Part shown: positions 27,587 to 37,629 of the stretch, piece after piece
How positions within the stretch are numbered: the stretch's first letter is position 1
How the letters are laid out: each line of letters opens with the position of its first letter
Origin: Mycolicibacterium tusciae JS617
GTDB lineage: Bacteria > Actinomycetota > Actinomycetes > Mycobacteriales > Mycobacteriaceae
Length of the DNA stretch: 64,000 nucleotides
Assembly: GCF_000243415.2 (NCBI RefSeq)
Contig: NZ_KI912270.1
Span: 3,410,001 to 3,474,000 of the forward strand
Direction: 5' to 3'
Translations under genes and position numbers: made by a program
Notes under the pieces: generated by a model
Told to the model about the DNA's origin: nothing
Databases searched by the model: none
What the model saw: only the letters and a program-made list of their open reading frames with translations

Positions 27587-28273
27587 TCAGCCCTCGAGTT
27601 TGTATCCCAGGCCGCGGACAGTGACGAGGTGCACAGGGTTGGCAGGGTCGGACTCGATCTTCGACCTCAGCCGCTTCACATGCACGTCAAGGGTTTTCGT
27701 GTCACCGACGTAGTCGGCACCCCACACGCGGTCGATGAGCTGACCACGCGTGAGCACTCGACCGCTGTTGCGCATCAGATACTCGAGCAGGTCGAACTCC
27801 TTGAGCGGCAACGTGATGAGAACACCGTTGACCGACACGACGTGCCGCTCGACATCCATCCGCACCGGGCCGGCCTCGAGCACGCCGTCGCCGATGCCCG
27901 GGTCGTCATTGTCGTTGCCGCGACGCAGCACCGCGCGGATACGGGCAATCAGTTCCCGGGCGGAGTACGGCTTCGTGACGTAGTCGTCGGCGCCGAGCTC
28001 GAGTCCCACCACCTTGTCGATCTCGCTGTCACGTGCCGTCACCATGATGACGGGAACGCTTGAGCGCGAACGCAATTGCCTACATACATCGGTGCCGCTC
28101 ATCCCCGGTAGCATCAGATCCAACAGGACGATGTCTGCACCGGCCCGCTCGAACTCAGCCAGGGCCGACGGCCCGTCGGCCACTACGGTGGCCTCGAAGC
28201 CCTCCTTGCGCAGGAGAAAGGCCAGGGGATCGGCCAAGGACTCCTCGTCCTCCACGATCAACACGCTGGTCAT
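27587..28273 (-). CDS. regX3: Response regulator RegX3
   Basis: A 228-residue OmpR-type regulator. The receiver domain has the acidic pair in VEDEES, the phospho-acceptor Asp52 (VLLDLMLPG) and the switch lysine in YVTKPYSA. The winged-helix DNA-binding domain occupies residues 130-228. It controls phosphate-starvation genes with SenX3. Only 7 bases separate it from the senX3 stop, so the repeat units found between these genes in M. tuberculosis are absent. Confidence 0.96.
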   Translation of the reverse strand: MTSVLIVEDEESLADPLAFLLRKEGFEATVVADGPSALAEFERAGADIVLLDLMLPGMSGTDVCRQLRSRSSVPVIMVTARDSEIDKVVGLELGADDYVTKPYSARELIARIRAVLRRGNDNDDPGIGDGVLEAGPVRMDVERHVVSVNGVLITLPLKEFDLLEYLMRNSGRVLTRGQLIDRVWGADYVGDTKTLDVHVKRLRSKIESDPANPVHLVTVRGLGYKLEG

Positions 28274-28280
28274 TGTCTAG

Positions 28281-29468
28281 CTAGTCCTCTCGTTCGACGT
28301 GCACTTCTAGGTCATCGTCACCCTGGGGATACGCCGGAATCGACAGGGTGAACGTCGATCCTGTTCCCGGCTGACTCCACAGCCGAATGGATCCGTTGTG
28401 ATTGGCGGCGACGTGTTTGACGATCGCCAATCCGAGCCCGGTGCCGCCGGTGGCGCGGGAGCGCGCCTTGTCGACGCGGAAGAACCGTTCGAATACCCGC
28501 TCCTGATCTGTGCTGGCGATCCCGATACCTCGGTCGGTGACGGCGATTTCGATGTTGTCGCCGCGGCGGCGCCTGCTGATCGACACCGACGAACCGTGGG
28601 GCGAGTACGCGATCGCGTTGGACACCAGGTTGGCGATCGCGGTGACCAACAGTGTCTGGTCACCGAGCACGCGGAATCCGGTCGGCGCATCGGTGGTGAT
28701 CGCGATGTCAGCACTGTCGGCGGCCACCTTGTATCGCGACAGCGCCTCGGCCACCACGGTGTCGACGTCGACGGACTCGAGGTCGGGCAGCGGTTCGGCG
28801 CCCTGCAGTCGCGACAGCTCGATCAGCTCGCCCACCATGTTGGCCAGCCGACTCGACTCGGTGAGCATCTTCTGCGCGAACCGGCGCACCGTCTCGGGAT
28901 CGTCCGAGGACGCCAGCACCGCCTCGGCGAGCACACCCATGGCGCCGACGGGTGTCTTGAGCTCGTGGCTGACGTTGGCGACGAAATCGCGACGGGTCGC
29001 CTCCATCCGGGCGTGCTCAGACTGGTCGTCGACGTAGACGACCGCGAACCGGCGATCCTGCTCGGTCAGCAGGCGGACGTGGCCGCGAACCGACAGGCCC
29101 GAGCGGCCGGGGTGGGCGCGCTTACGGGGCGACAGGTCGACCTCGCCGTCCTCGCCCGTGGTCAGCGTGCGTTCTGCCGCCAGCCATGCGCGGTCGTCGA
29201 GCAGCCGGTCACGCACCAGACCCAGTTCGCGGGCCCGGTCATTCGTGTAGACCACGTCACGGTAGGTGTCGACCACAACGATCCCGACCGGCGACTGCGA
29301 TACGACGTGGGCCAGCATCTGCGAGACGGTGATACCGGTCTGCGCCGTCGCCCGCCGCTGCCTGCGCTCCATCAGGCGAGGTACCAGCCCCGCCCCGAGC
29401 GCCACACCGATCACCAGGGTGAGCAGCGCGGCGAGGGCTGCGATCAGCGTCGCCGTTACCACACTCAC
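28281..29468 (-). CDS. senX3: Sensor histidine kinase SenX3
   Basis: A 395-residue membrane kinase. An N-terminal hydrophobic segment (residues 4-30) has almost no extracellular loop, followed by a PAS domain ([19 protein letters not shown]), the H-box [11 protein letters not shown] with His168, then the ATP-binding N, G1 and G2 boxes ([27 protein letters not shown]). It senses phosphate state indirectly through the Pst system. GTG start. Confidence 0.96.
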   Translation of the reverse strand: MSVVTATLIAALAALLTLVIGVALGAGLVPRLMERRQRRATAQTGITVSQMLAHVVSQSPVGIVVVDTYRDVVYTNDRARELGLVRDRLLDDRAWLAAERTLTTGEDGEVDLSPRKRAHPGRSGLSVRGHVRLLTEQDRRFAVVYVDDQSEHARMEATRRDFVANVSHELKTPVGAMGVLAEAVLASSDDPETVRRFAQKMLTESSRLANMVGELIELSRLQGAEPLPDLESVDVDTVVAEALSRYKVAADSADIAITTDAPTGFRVLGDQTLLVTAIANLVSNAIAYSPHGSSVSISRRRRGDNIEIAVTDRGIGIASTDQERVFERFFRVDKARSRATGGTGLGLAIVKHVAANHNGSIRLWSQPGTGSTFTLSIPAYPQGDDDLEVHVERED

Positions 29469-29474
29469 GCGAAA

Positions 29475-29494
29475 ATCGTACGCACCCGGTGAAC
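29475..29494 (-). promoter_or_regulatory. Candidate leaderless promoter of senX3-regX3
   Basis: On the minus strand TACGAT (29480-29475) lies 6 bases before the senX3 GTG, the spacing expected when transcription starts at the start codon. GTTCACC (29494-29488), just upstream, resembles the GTGAAC/GTTCAC half-sites associated with RegX3 binding, so it may serve autoregulation. No ribosome site is seen, consistent with a leaderless mRNA. Confidence 0.4.
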
Positions 29495-29609
29495 GTCATC
29501 CCAGCAGCGTGCGGCCAAAACGCGACAAGTCACAGAAGGAATCGGCGAAATTCGGGCCCCGGCTTTCCGCTGTTAACCCACCGTTTGCCGGATCGACTGT
29601 TTCGTCGTT

Positions 29610-30356
29610 TTACTTCGCGCCCTGCGCAGCAACCGCGGCTGCGCCTGCCGCCGCGGCCTCGGGGTCCAGGTAGGTGCCTCCGGCGACCGTCGGCTTGAGA
29701 TCGGAGTCCAGATCGTAGCGAAGGGGAATGCCGGTCGGGATGTTGAGGCCGACCACGTCTTCGTCCGACATTCCGTCCAAGTACTTCACCAGCGCGCGCA
29801 ACGAGTTGCCGTGCGCGGCGATCAGCACGGTCTTGCCGGCCGCAAGGTCGGGAACGATGGTCTGTTCGAAGTACGGCACGAACCGCTCGACGACGTCGGA
29901 GAGGCATTCGGTCAACGGTCCGCCGCCGATATCGGCGTAGCGCGGATCGGTGTCCTGGCTGTACGTGCTGCCGGCCTCGATCGGCGGCGGCGGCGTGTCA
30001 TAGCTGCGCCGCCACTTCATGAACTGCTCTTCGCCGTACTTTTCCTTCGTCTCGGCCTTGTTGAGGCCCTGCAGGGCGCCGTAGTGCCGCTCGTTGAGCC
30101 GCCAGTCGCGGTGCACCGGGATCCAATGGCGGTCGGCCGCATCCAGCGCCAGATTCGCGGTGGTGATCGCCCGGCGCAGCAGCGATGTGTACAGCACGTC
30201 GGGCTGGCGGTCGAGTTCGGCCATCAGCTCGCCGGAGCGCACCGCCTCGGCCCTGCCCTTCTCGGTGAGATCAACGTCGACCCAGCCGGTAAACAGGTTC
30301 TTCGCGTTCCACTCGCTCTCACCGTGACGGAGCAGGATCAGCGTGGAGTCTCCCAT
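29610..30356 (-). CDS. gpmA: 2,3-bisphosphoglycerate-dependent phosphoglycerate mutase
   Basis: A 248-residue d[15 protein letters not shown] holds the phosphorylated histidine (RHGE); the proton-donor Glu is in [14 protein letters not shown]; the second His is in [12 protein letters not shown]. Interconverts 3- and 2-phosphoglycerate. The ATG at 30356 fits the family; in-frame extension upstream would enter the YbjN-like gene. An Ala/Gly-rich tail ends it. The LysE-like gene (Rv0488) recalled upstream in M. tuberculosis is absent. Confidence 0.95.
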   Translation of the reverse strand: MGDSTLILLRHGESEWNAKNLFTGWVDVDLTEKGRAEAVRSGELMAELDRQPDVLYTSLLRRAITTANLALDAADRHWIPVHRDWRLNERHYGALQGLNKAETKEKYGEEQFMKWRRSYDTPPPPIEAGSTYSQDTDPRYADIGGGPLTECLSDVVERFVPYFEQTIVPDLAAGKTVLIAAHGNSLRALVKYLDGMSDEDVVGLNIPTGIPLRYDLDSDLKPTVAGGTYLDPEAAAAGAAAVAAQGAK

Positions 30357-30366
30357 GGCAGAGAGA

Positions 30367-30906
30367 CTAGTCGGAGGCGTCCTCATCGGCTGTGCCGTTC
30401 CCGCCATCCCACCCGTCGTCGATCAGGTGGGCGAAGGCCTGCAGGTTCTTCAGCGACTCACCGCGCGACACCCGCCACTCCCACTCTTTCTGGATGGACG
30501 AGCGAAAGCCCAACTCCAGCAACGTATTGAAGTCCGAGTCGACGGCCTCGAGCACCTGGCCGAGGATCCGGTCGATCTCGTCAGGCGTCACCGCTTCCAA
30601 GGCGATCCGGCCGACGAGGTAGATGTCGCCGACATTGTCGAGTGTGTAGGCGACGCCGTAGAGGCGGCGGTTCCGTTTCAGCAGAAAACGGTAGACACCC
30701 TCGTGGTTCTCATCGGGCTTTCGGCAGACGAACGCCTCGACGCGAACCGAGTGTTCACCAATGGACAAGATCGTGTTGGTTTTCAGCCGCCGTTCGCCGG
30801 GCAGTTCGACGATGATGCCCGGCAGTCCACCCCGCGCGCCTTCGTGGCGGCTGCAGACGAGGCCGTTCTCCTTGCAGGCTTGTTCGATGACCTGGGCAGC
30901 GCTCAC
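30367..30906 (-). CDS. YbjN domain-containing protein
   Basis: A 179-residue protein with a YbjN fold: [20 protein letters not shown] and [19 protein letters not shown] are the family's beta-rich core. The start is the GTG at 30906, forming a GTGA overlap with the mshA stop, so it is coupled to mshA. The related protein lies in the same place in M. tuberculosis (Rv0487). The family is thought to act as a chaperone-like or type III-like accessory fold; the function here is unknown. Confidence 0.85.
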   Translation of the reverse strand: MSAAQVIEQACKENGLVCSRHEGARGGLPGIIVELPGERRLKTNTILSIGEHSVRVEAFVCRKPDENHEGVYRFLLKRNRRLYGVAYTLDNVGDIYLVGRIALEAVTPDEIDRILGQVLEAVDSDFNTLLELGFRSSIQKEWEWRVSRGESLKNLQAFAHLIDDGWDGGNGTADEDASD

Positions 30907-32321
30907 GCACGCACTCCGCGGCGGATCGTGAAGCGGCGGACACTGCGTCGCGCCGTCACGTCCATGGACTGGCGCGCGCGGTAGTCGGTGATCGCGCGTC
31001 CGTAGCTGGTGAGCAGCGCGTCGACGGTGCGGGCCCACGAGAACGTGGCGGCGTGCTCGACGGCGGCCGCACGCATCGTGTCGGGGCCCTCATCGAGCAG
31101 GGCGCCGATGGCCTGCGCCCAGTCGTCCACGTCGTGGCCGTCGACCAGCGTGCCGGTGACCCCGTCGCGCACCGCGACCGGCAGCCCGCCGACGGCGGCG
31201 GCCACTACAGGGGTGCCGCAGGCCTGCGCCTCGATGGCGACGAGTCCGAACGATTCCGAATAGCTCGGCACCGCGACCAGGTCGGCGGCCCGGTAGACGT
31301 CGACGAGCTGATCGCGCGACTGCGGCGGCAGGAACGTCACATGTGCGGTGATACCCAGTTCTTCGGCCAACTGAATCAGCGCCTCGGGTGCGGCCAGCCC
31401 GCTGCCGGAAGGTCCGCCCGCCACCAGTACCCGCAACCGGCCGAACCGGTCGGTCAGCCGGGCCGCGGCGCGCAGCAGCACGTCGGGCGCCTTCAGCGGC
31501 TGGATCCGTCCCACGAATGCCAGCACCTGCTCGTCGGCGGCTAGCCCGAGTGCGGCGCGGGCGGCGGCCCGGTCGCCGGGCGTGAACAGTTCAAGGTCGA
31601 CACCGGGGTGGACGATGTCGATGCGCGACGGGTCGGCATGATGCAGCGAAACAAGTTGGTGCGCTTCGGTTTCGGTGTTGACGATCAAACGGTCGGCCTC
31701 GTCGACCACCTGCTGCTCACCGACAGCGCGCAGGGGTGGCTCGGGTGAGTCGCCGTCGGCCAGCGCCGAATTCTTCACCGCGGCCAGCGTGTGTGCCGTG
31801 TGTACGAGAGGCACCGCCCATCGATCCCGCGCAAGCCAGCCCACCTGGCCCGACAGCCAGTAGTGCGAATGCACCACGTCGTAGTACCCGGGCTCGTGCG
31901 TGGCCTCCGCGCGCAGCACCCCTGCGGTGAACGCGCACAGCTGGGTGGGCAGGTCGTACTTATCCAGGCTCTCGAACGGGCCTGCCACGACGTTGCGGAC
32001 GAGCACCCCGGGCGCGACATGCACAACGGGCTCGTCGGCCGACGAGGTGGCCCGGGTGAAGATCTCGACCTCGACCCCGCGCCGGGCCATCTGCAGGGCG
32101 CTCTGTAGGACGTAAACGTTCATCCCGCCCGCGTCGCCGATACCGGGCTGCGCCAGCGGCGACGTGTGCACCGACAAGACGGCTACTCGTCTCGGAGCCG
32201 GAAGGCCGGCGACATTAGGCCCCGGAGCCGGAAGGCCGGCGACATTAGGCCCCGGAGCCGGAAGGCCGGCGACATTAGGTCCCGGAACCGGAAGGCCCGT
32301 CAGATCCGTGGCATGGCGCAC
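30903..32321 (-). CDS. mshA: D-inositol-3-phosphate glycosyltransferase MshA, with repeat-extended N-terminus
   Basis: A 472-residue GT-B glycosyltransferase that makes the first mycothiol intermediate from UDP-GlcNAc and inositol-3-phosphate. Recognisable blocks: [46 protein letters not shown], and the UDP-binding [21 protein letters not shown]. The GTG at 32321 gives MRHATDL, as in homologues I recall, but between this and RRVAVLS three and a half copies of a 10-residue repeat, [10 protein letters not shown], have been inserted. The catalytic core is complete. Confidence 0.94.
   Translation of the reverse strand: MRHATDLTGLPVPGPNVAGLPAPGPNVAGLPAPGPNVAGLPAPRRVAVLSVHTSPLAQPGIGDAGGMNVYVLQSALQMARRGVEVEIFTRATSSADEPVVHVAPGVLVRNVVAGPFESLDKYDLPTQLCAFTAGVLRAEATHEPGYYDVVHSHYWLSGQVGWLARDRWAVPLVHTAHTLAAVKNSALADGDSPEPPLRAVGEQQVVDEADRLIVNTETEAHQLVSLHHADPSRIDIVHPGVDLELFTPGDRAAARAALGLAADEQVLAFVGRIQPLKAPDVLLRAAARLTDRFGRLRVLVAGGPSGSGLAAPEALIQLAEELGITAHVTFLPPQSRDQLVDVYRAADLVAVPSYSESFGLVAIEAQACGTPVVAAAVGGLPVAVRDGVTGTLVDGHDVDDWAQAIGALLDEGPDTMRAAAVEHAATFSWARTVDALLTSYGRAITDYRARQSMDVTARRSVRRFTIRRGVRA
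32191..32298. repeat. 30-bp minisatellite inside the mshA N-terminus
   Basis: Three full 30-bp units at 32191-32220, 32221-32250 and 32251-32280, plus 18 bases of a fourth. Units differ by one base each at their ends (CTC/CCC; GGC/GGT). On the coding strand each encodes [10 protein letters not shown] or a variant. The length is a multiple of three, so copy-number change keeps the frame. Confidence 0.9.
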
Positions 32322-32357
32322 ACAGACATGTCTACACCGTGGCCGGGCGTGGGCCGG

Positions 32358-33659
32358 TTACGCACTCACTTCGGATCGCCGGTTCAGAGCACGCTTCATC
32401 GCGCCGATCGGATCGGCGTAGAGCCCGACGAGGGACACCACACCGGCACCGGCCTCCTGCACGCGATTGCCGAACGCCGTCACCCTGATCTGACGCGCCG
32501 GCATCACCGAGCGTGCCGCATATGCGGCCTCGACCAGTTCCATGCCCTCGGGATACTCGGTGAACGCCTGCCCGCCGACCACGAGGTCGTCGGGGTTGAG
32601 CATGTCGCGCAGCAGGGCGACGGCCTGGCCGAGGACTCTGGCCCGCTCCGCGAGCAGGGCCTGCGCCTGCTCATTGCCCTGCCGGGCGGCGCGCAGCACC
32701 GCCTGCATTCCCGGCGCGGGCCCGTCGGTGGAGATGATGCGGGCCTTGCGGGCGGCGATCAGCACCGCCTCGTCACTGACGGTGGACTCCAGCTGGCCGG
32801 TGCCGCCCAGCAGTTCGGATTCGGCAGGCAGCGCGGCGATGGTGCCCGGCCCGCTGGTGGGCGAATGCACCCGCCCACCGATGGACAGCGCAAAGCCGAC
32901 GGTCTCGCGGGCGTAGACGTAGAGGCTGGTCGAGGCGGACGCCGGAGCAGCCCCTGCGATCTCGGACACCGGCAGTCGTCGGCCCCCGAGTAGCAGTTCG
33001 GCACCGGCCATCGCGTCGACATGGGAGGCCACCGACACCGGTAGACCGAGCGCTTCGGCGAGCACCGGGCCGACGGGAGCGTCCGACCAGCCCAGCCGCG
33101 GATGGTCGAGGTAGCCTGTCGCGCTGTCGACGACACCACCTGCGGCGACTCCCACCCACAACGCCCGACGGCGGTGCCAACGGCTCAGGTAGCGGCGGGC
33201 GCTGGCCGCAAGCGATGCCAGCGCGGCGGCCTGCGGTCCCCGCGGTGTCGGCGTCTCGACCACATCGAGCGTGCGGCCGAACAGATCGGTGGCCACGATG
33301 CTGGTCGTGCGCGCGCCGATGTGGATGCCCAGGGTCAGGTAGGGCTCGTGGTTCACCTCAACCGGGACACGCGGTCGCCCGATGGCGCCGGAGACCGCCA
33401 GATCGGCGCGTTCCCGCAGCACACCTGCGTCGAGCAACGCCGTGACCTGACGGTTGACCGTCGCGATGCTGAGTCCGGTGACCTGGGCGATGATGTCGCG
33501 CGCAATCGGACCGCGCAGCCGGGCGGCGCCGAACACGGACCCCGCCGCGGCCTCGGCTACCCGCAGCGATGGGGCGACGACGTGGTGGCGCGCCAATAGC
33601 GCGCGCTTGGCGTGACCGACGGTGGCGGGCTTATGCAGAGTGGGGGTGGCAGTACGCAC
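32358..33659 (-). CDS. ROK family transcriptional regulator
   Basis: A 433-residue ROK protein: an N-terminal winged HTH (residues 45-85, IARDIIAQVTGLSIATVNRQV) followed by a sugar-kinase-like domain with LTLGIHIGARTTSIVATD and VGVAAGGVVDSATG. The usual ROK zinc-binding CxxGCxG motif is not evident, suggesting an altered effector site. I chose the GTG at 33659, preceded by AAAAGGAC. Corresponds to Rv0485, upstream of mshA on the same strand and divergent from the SDR gene. Confidence 0.85.
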   Translation of the reverse strand: MRTATPTLHKPATVGHAKRALLARHHVVAPSLRVAEAAAGSVFGAARLRGPIARDIIAQVTGLSIATVNRQVTALLDAGVLRERADLAVSGAIGRPRVPVEVNHEPYLTLGIHIGARTTSIVATDLFGRTLDVVETPTPRGPQAAALASLAASARRYLSRWHRRRALWVGVAAGGVVDSATGYLDHPRLGWSDAPVGPVLAEALGLPVSVASHVDAMAGAELLLGGRRLPVSEIAGAAPASASTSLYVYARETVGFALSIGGRVHSPTSGPGTIAALPAESELLGGTGQLESTVSDEAVLIAARKARIISTDGPAPGMQAVLRAARQGNEQAQALLAERARVLGQAVALLRDMLNPDDLVVGGQAFTEYPEGMELVEAAYAARSVMPARQIRVTAFGNRVQEAGAGVVSLVGLYADPIGAMKRALNRRSEVSA

Positions 33660-33834
33660 GGGATTGTCCTTTTGAGAAGTCGGCTGGGGGGTCTGTGCCA
33701 CACCCGGCGACTGTCTTCAGGACAGCAGAATCAGGAGCGGCGAAGTGCGCAACGACAACAACAGTGCCGCGTGATGCGGGCAGCCTGACTCCTGGACACA
33801 TCGTGAATTTAGCACGCCAACTAATGTTGGGCCT

Positions 33835-34593
33835 ATGACGACACCAGAGACCGAGAAGCGGGTCGCGGTTGTCACCGGCGCCAGCGCCGGTATCGGCGCA
33901 GCAACCGCGAGAACCCTTGCAGCCCTTGGCTTTCATGTGGTCTGCGCGGCGCGGCGCGGCGAGCTGATCGAGGCCCTCGCCGTCGAGATCGGTGGCACCG
34001 CGGTTGTGACGGACGTCACTGACGCCGACGCCGTCAACGCCCTGGCCAACAGCCTCAGCAGGGTCGATGTGCTGGTGAACAACGCCGGCGGTGCGCGCGG
34101 ACTCGAGCCGGTGGCATCCGCCGACATCGAGCACTGGCGATGGATGTGGGAGGCCAATGTGCTCGGCACACTGCTGGTCACCCGCGCACTGCTGCCGAAG
34201 CTGATCGCCTCCGGCGATGGACTGATCGTCACGGTCACCTCGATCGCTGCCGTGGAGATCTACGACAACGGTGGCGGCTACACCTCGGCCAAACATGCCC
34301 AGGGCGTGCTGCACCGCACGTTGCGCAGCGAGCTACTCGGAAAACCGGTGCGGCTCACCGAAGTTGCGCCGGGCATGGTGAAGACCGACTTTTCGCTGCG
34401 GCGTTTCGAGGGCGATGAGGAACGCGCCGCCAAGGTCTACGAAGGCGTCACGCCGCTGGTCGCGGAGGACATCGCCGAGGTGATCGGCTTCGTCGCGAGC
34501 CGGCCGGCCCACGTCGATCTGGACCTGATCGTGGTGCGGCCACGCGACCAGGTCAGCGGGGCCAGCGGCTCGCGGTTCAACCGCCAGACCTAG
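33835..34593 (+). CDS. Short-chain dehydrogenase/reductase (YdfG-like)
   Basis: A 252-residue classical SDR. Cofactor motif TGASAGIGAATA, then NNAGGARG, catalytic Ser in VTVTSIAAVEIY, and the active-site Tyr/Lys in GGYTSAKHAQG. The basic Arg after the second strand (CAARRGELI) points to NADP(H). It resembles serine/3-hydroxy acid dehydrogenases of the YdfG type (Rv0484c); substrate not determined. Confidence 0.9.
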   Translation: MTTPETEKRVAVVTGASAGIGAATARTLAALGFHVVCAARRGELIEALAVEIGGTAVVTDVTDADAVNALANSLSRVDVLVNNAGGARGLEPVASADIEHWRWMWEANVLGTLLVTRALLPKLIASGDGLIVTVTSIAAVEIYDNGGGYTSAKHAQGVLHRTLRSELLGKPVRLTEVAPGMVKTDFSLRRFEGDEERAAKVYEGVTPLVAEDIAEVIGFVASRPAHVDLDLIVVRPRDQVSGASGSRFNRQT

Positions 34594-34598
34594 AGGGA

Positions 34599-34643
34599 TT
34601 TGTGTGCGTTGACGTGCGCTCGCCGCACGCGAACGCACACAAA
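34599..34643. terminator. Strong bidirectional terminator hairpin
   Basis: TTTGTGTGCGTT (34599-34610) pairs perfectly with AACGCACACAAA (34632-34643), and inside it CGTGCG (613-618) pairs with CGCACG (624-629). It lies between convergent SDR and L,D-transpeptidase genes. The A/T ends give U-rich tails on both strands. Confidence 0.75.
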
Positions 34644-34653
34644 ACGCAAAGAG

Positions 34654-35946
34654 CTAGCCGCCCGGGCGTCCGCCGCCGGGCACGGGTTCCGGAGCGCCCG
34701 ACGGCGTGGCCGGCGCGGTGCTGGGCATCCCCGCAGGCGAAGCCTCGTCCGACAACGCGGACATGGAGACCCACTCATTCCACGGGATGGCCCAGTCCCA
34801 GATGTCGCCGTCGGCGTAGGACAGCTGCAGCCGCGTGCCGGTGACCTCGACGGGGTCGCCGTAGATCGCGCTGTTGAAATACTGCTCGGCGTCCTCGGTC
34901 GACAGGTTGATGCAGCCGTTCGTCACATTGGTGTTGCCCTGCGCGCCAGAACTCGCCGGGTTGGCGTGGATGAACTCGCCGTTGTTGGAGATGCGGACGG
35001 CGAACCGCTCCCGGATGTTGGCGTAGCCGGCTGCGGGGTTGGTCATATAGAAGTCTTCGTACTTCTCGGTGACCACGTGGATACCGCTGCGGGTCACGTT
35101 GCGGTCCACGTCACCTTCGCCGTAGCTGCACGGGAAGTCCATGATCACGGCGCCCTGCGCGTCGAGCACCTGGATGCGGTGCGACGACGCCTCGGCGATG
35201 ACGACCTGGCGCCGGCCGATCTCGAACGTCAGCGTCGAATCCTGCGCGCCGAAGGCGCCGTCGCCGAAGGGGATTCCGTAGAGCTTCGCTTCGACATGGA
35301 CCTTCGTGCCCGCCGGGTAGTAATCACGGGTGCGCCAGTGCATCCGCGAACCCCCGACCTCGTCGGGCAGCCATGCCCAGCTGCCTTCGACCGGCGGCTC
35401 GGTGGTGACCTTGACCGCCTTCTCGACGGACGCCTTGTCGGTGATCGACGCGTCGAACTGAATGATGATCGGTGCCGCGACGCCGACGACCTGACCGTCG
35501 GCAAGCTGGAACCGGCCGCTGACCTGAGTGCTGGGGTTGACGGTGGAGAAACTGCCTGCGACCTCCACCGCATTGCCGTCGCGGCCGACCACCGAACCGC
35601 CCCAGGTGTACTCGACGCCATAGCCGAGCGCTTCGGTGATGTGGAACGCCGTGCGATCGCGGTTGAGCGCACCCGCCACGACCTTGCCCTCTGGATTCGT
35701 CAGCGCGACGCGCTGGAACCAGCCGTCGCTCACCTCGACGCCGATGGGCGCGGTCGGAACCACGTCAGTGGTGGAGTCGGCCGGCTGGAACTCCAACGAC
35801 GGGGCGGGCGGTGCGATCGCCTCACCCGCGGCGGGTGCGGACCGATTCGAACAGGCAGCCAGGGCGCCCGGCGCGATGACCCCGACCGCGAATGCGGTCA
35901 AGGCGCGCCGACGACTTATCGACGGCATCCGATCGGCGGGGCTCAC
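34654..35946 (-). CDS. lprQ: Lipoprotein L,D-transpeptidase (LprQ-like)
   Basis: A 430-residue exported protein. SRRRALTAF resembles a Tat motif, and the lipobox PGALAAC gives the lipidated Cys32. Two Ig-like domains (about residues 50-250) precede the YkuD catalytic domain, with His327 (GEFIHANP) and Cys345. The cysteine motif reads TNGCINLS, with Asn343 where YkuD enzymes usually have SHGC. It would cross-link peptidoglycan 3-3 in the periplasm if active. Next to murB on the same strand. Confidence 0.9.
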   Translation of the reverse strand: MSPADRMPSISRRRALTAFAVGVIAPGALAACSNRSAPAAGEAIAPPAPSLEFQPADSTTDVVPTAPIGVEVSDGWFQRVALTNPEGKVVAGALNRDRTAFHITEALGYGVEYTWGGSVVGRDGNAVEVAGSFSTVNPSTQVSGRFQLADGQVVGVAAPIIIQFDASITDKASVEKAVKVTTEPPVEGSWAWLPDEVGGSRMHWRTRDYYPAGTKVHVEAKLYGIPFGDGAFGAQDSTLTFEIGRRQVVIAEASSHRIQVLDAQGAVIMDFPCSYGEGDVDRNVTRSGIHVVTEKYEDFYMTNPAAGYANIRERFAVRISNNGEFIHANPASSGAQGNTNVTNGCINLSTEDAEQYFNSAIYGDPVEVTGTRLQLSYADGDIWDWAIPWNEWVSMSALSDEASPAGMPSTAPATPSGAPEPVPGGGRPGG

Positions 35947-35961
35947 GTGGATCCAGCGTAC

Positions 35962-37029
35962 CTAGAGAACGGCCCCGATCAGAATCGGCTCGGGTGTGAG
36001 TTCGATCCCGAATGTCGTTCTGACACCGTCGCGTACCGCCCTGGCCAGGGCAATCACGTCGGCAGTGGTCGCGCCGCCCCGATTGGTCACAGCCAGGGCG
36101 TGCTTTGTCGACAGCCGCGCAGGGGCGCCGTCGCCGGGGTAACCCTTCGGAAAACCTGCGCGCTCCACGAGCCAGCCCGCGGCCAGTTTGACGCCGTCGG
36201 GCGCCGGATAGTTGGGCACGTCGCCGTCGAAACGGCTCTGCAGCCGCTCGAATACTTCGGGGGCGACGACGGGGTTGGTGAAGAACGACCCGACGCTCCA
36301 CGTGTCGTGGTCTGGGTTTTCTTCGTTGTCGTCGAGCACCATGCCCTTGCGGGCCCGCAGTGCCAGCACCGATTCCCGCACGCGGGTCGCGTCAACCCGC
36401 GAACCCGGTTCTGCGTCAAGCGCATTGGCCAGTTCTCCGTAGCGCACCGGCGCGCTGCGCCCTTCGGGGTTCAATTCGAACTCCACCTCCAGCACGGTCG
36501 ATGCCGATGAGTGTTTGAGGATGCTGGTGCGGTAGCCGAACCGCAGGGCAGACGGTGGCACCCAGGAGTCCTCGCCCGTACGGCGGTCCAGAAGACGTAC
36601 CCGTCGGATGGTGTCGGCGACCTCGGCGCCGTACGCGCCGACATTTTGGACCGGTGTCGCACCGGCGGAACCCGGGATGCCCGAGAGGCATTCCAGCCCG
36701 CCCAGCCCGTATGCCAGCGACGTCACGACCACGTCATCCCACGCCGCGCCGGCCTCGGCACGCACGACGGTGCCCTCGACGGTGATCTCGGTGTTGGCGA
36801 GCAGGACGACGGTGAGGTCGGTCAGGTCGTCTGCGAGCACGACGTTGGATCCACCGGCGAGCACCAGGGCGTCGCTTTGGGGGCCGAGCGCGCGGGTCAC
36901 GTCGACAACCTTCTGGGTCGTATCGCAGGTGATCAGGCGCCGCGCAACGGGCCCGACGCGCAAAGTGGTCAGCGGCGCCAGCGGCACCGCTTCGGAAACG
37001 GACGCGCCGCCGATGAGCGAACTGACCAC
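35962..37029 (-). CDS. murB: UDP-N-acetylenolpyruvoylglucosamine reductase
   Basis: A 355-residue MurB. FAD-binding blocks [14 protein letters not shown] and [20 protein letters not shown], the proton-donor serine in [11 protein letters not shown], and the C-terminal Glu in FGIELTPEP. Reduces enolpyruvyl-UDP-GlcNAc in cell-wall synthesis. GTG start at 37029. Fifteen bases separate it from the downstream L,D-transpeptidase gene, so the two likely share a transcript. Divergent from the DUF2505 gene by only 26 bases. Confidence 0.95.
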   Translation of the reverse strand: MVSSLIGGASVSEAVPLAPLTTLRVGPVARRLITCDTTQKVVDVTRALGPQSDALVLAGGSNVVLADDLTDLTVVLLANTEITVEGTVVRAEAGAAWDDVVVTSLAYGLGGLECLSGIPGSAGATPVQNVGAYGAEVADTIRRVRLLDRRTGEDSWVPPSALRFGYRTSILKHSSASTVLEVEFELNPEGRSAPVRYGELANALDAEPGSRVDATRVRESVLALRARKGMVLDDNEENPDHDTWSVGSFFTNPVVAPEVFERLQSRFDGDVPNYPAPDGVKLAAGWLVERAGFPKGYPGDGAPARLSTKHALAVTNRGGATTADVIALARAVRDGVRTTFGIELTPEPILIGAVL

Positions 37030-37055
37030 GGGCGGTAACGGTAGCGTGGCCAGCT

Positions 37056-37562
37056 ATGCCGCGTTCATTCGACATGGCCACCGAATACGGAGGCTCTGTC
37101 GAACAGGTCCTCGCCGCATTCCGCGAGGAGCGGTACTGGATGGCCCGGCTGACGGAGTCCGGTGCGGACGCCTACTCGCTGGACAAGCTGGCCCTCGGCG
37201 AGGACGGCGGCATTGACATCGTGACGACCCAGAAGTTGCTCGCGAGCCGCCTGCCCGGCGTCGTTGCGCAGTTCCATCGGGGCGACCTGGCAATGATCCG
37301 CGAAGAGGTGTGGGGGCCGATCCGCGACGGGCACGCGGCGGCGACCATCAAACTAACGATCCACAGTGCGCCCGCGAATCTGAGCGGCCACGCAACCCTT
37401 GTCCCCGAGAATCCCGGTTCGCGGCTCGACTTCCATGCCACCGTCGAGGTCAACATTCCGCTCGTCGGCGGCAAGATCGAGAACTTCATCGGTAGCCAAC
37501 TCGTCGACCTGTTGATCCAGGAGCAGCGCTTCACCACGGTCTGGATCGCAGAGAACGCTTAG
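37056..37562 (+). CDS. DUF2505 (START-like) protein
   Basis: A 168-residue protein matching the mycobacterial DUF2505 group (Rv0481c), with an SRPBCC/START-like helix-grip pattern ending in an amphipathic helix VGGKIENFIGSQLVDLLIQEQRF, as in polyketide-cyclase-like proteins. No signal peptide. TAGCGT 9 bases before the ATG could be a -10 element. Lipid or hydrophobic ligand binding is plausible but unproven. Confidence 0.8.
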   Translation: MPRSFDMATEYGGSVEQVLAAFREERYWMARLTESGADAYSLDKLALGEDGGIDIVTTQKLLASRLPGVVAQFHRGDLAMIREEVWGPIRDGHAAATIKLTIHSAPANLSGHATLVPENPGSRLDFHATVEVNIPLVGGKIENFIGSQLVDLLIQEQRFTTVWIAENA

Positions 37563-37629
37563 GTCACGCACCCCCCTCCCTGCGGCGTGGTGCGGGGCGA
37601 GCGGCCCCAACCGGCCTAAAATTGCATTT

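Noticed and set aside
32191..32298. CRISPR-like array
   Set aside because: The 30-bp units abut without spacers and lie in frame inside mshA, so they are a coding minisatellite.
34600..36510. Open plus-strand frame of 636 codons opposite the L,D-transpeptidase and murB
   Set aside because: Crosses a strong terminator hairpin and two certain genes; no motif.
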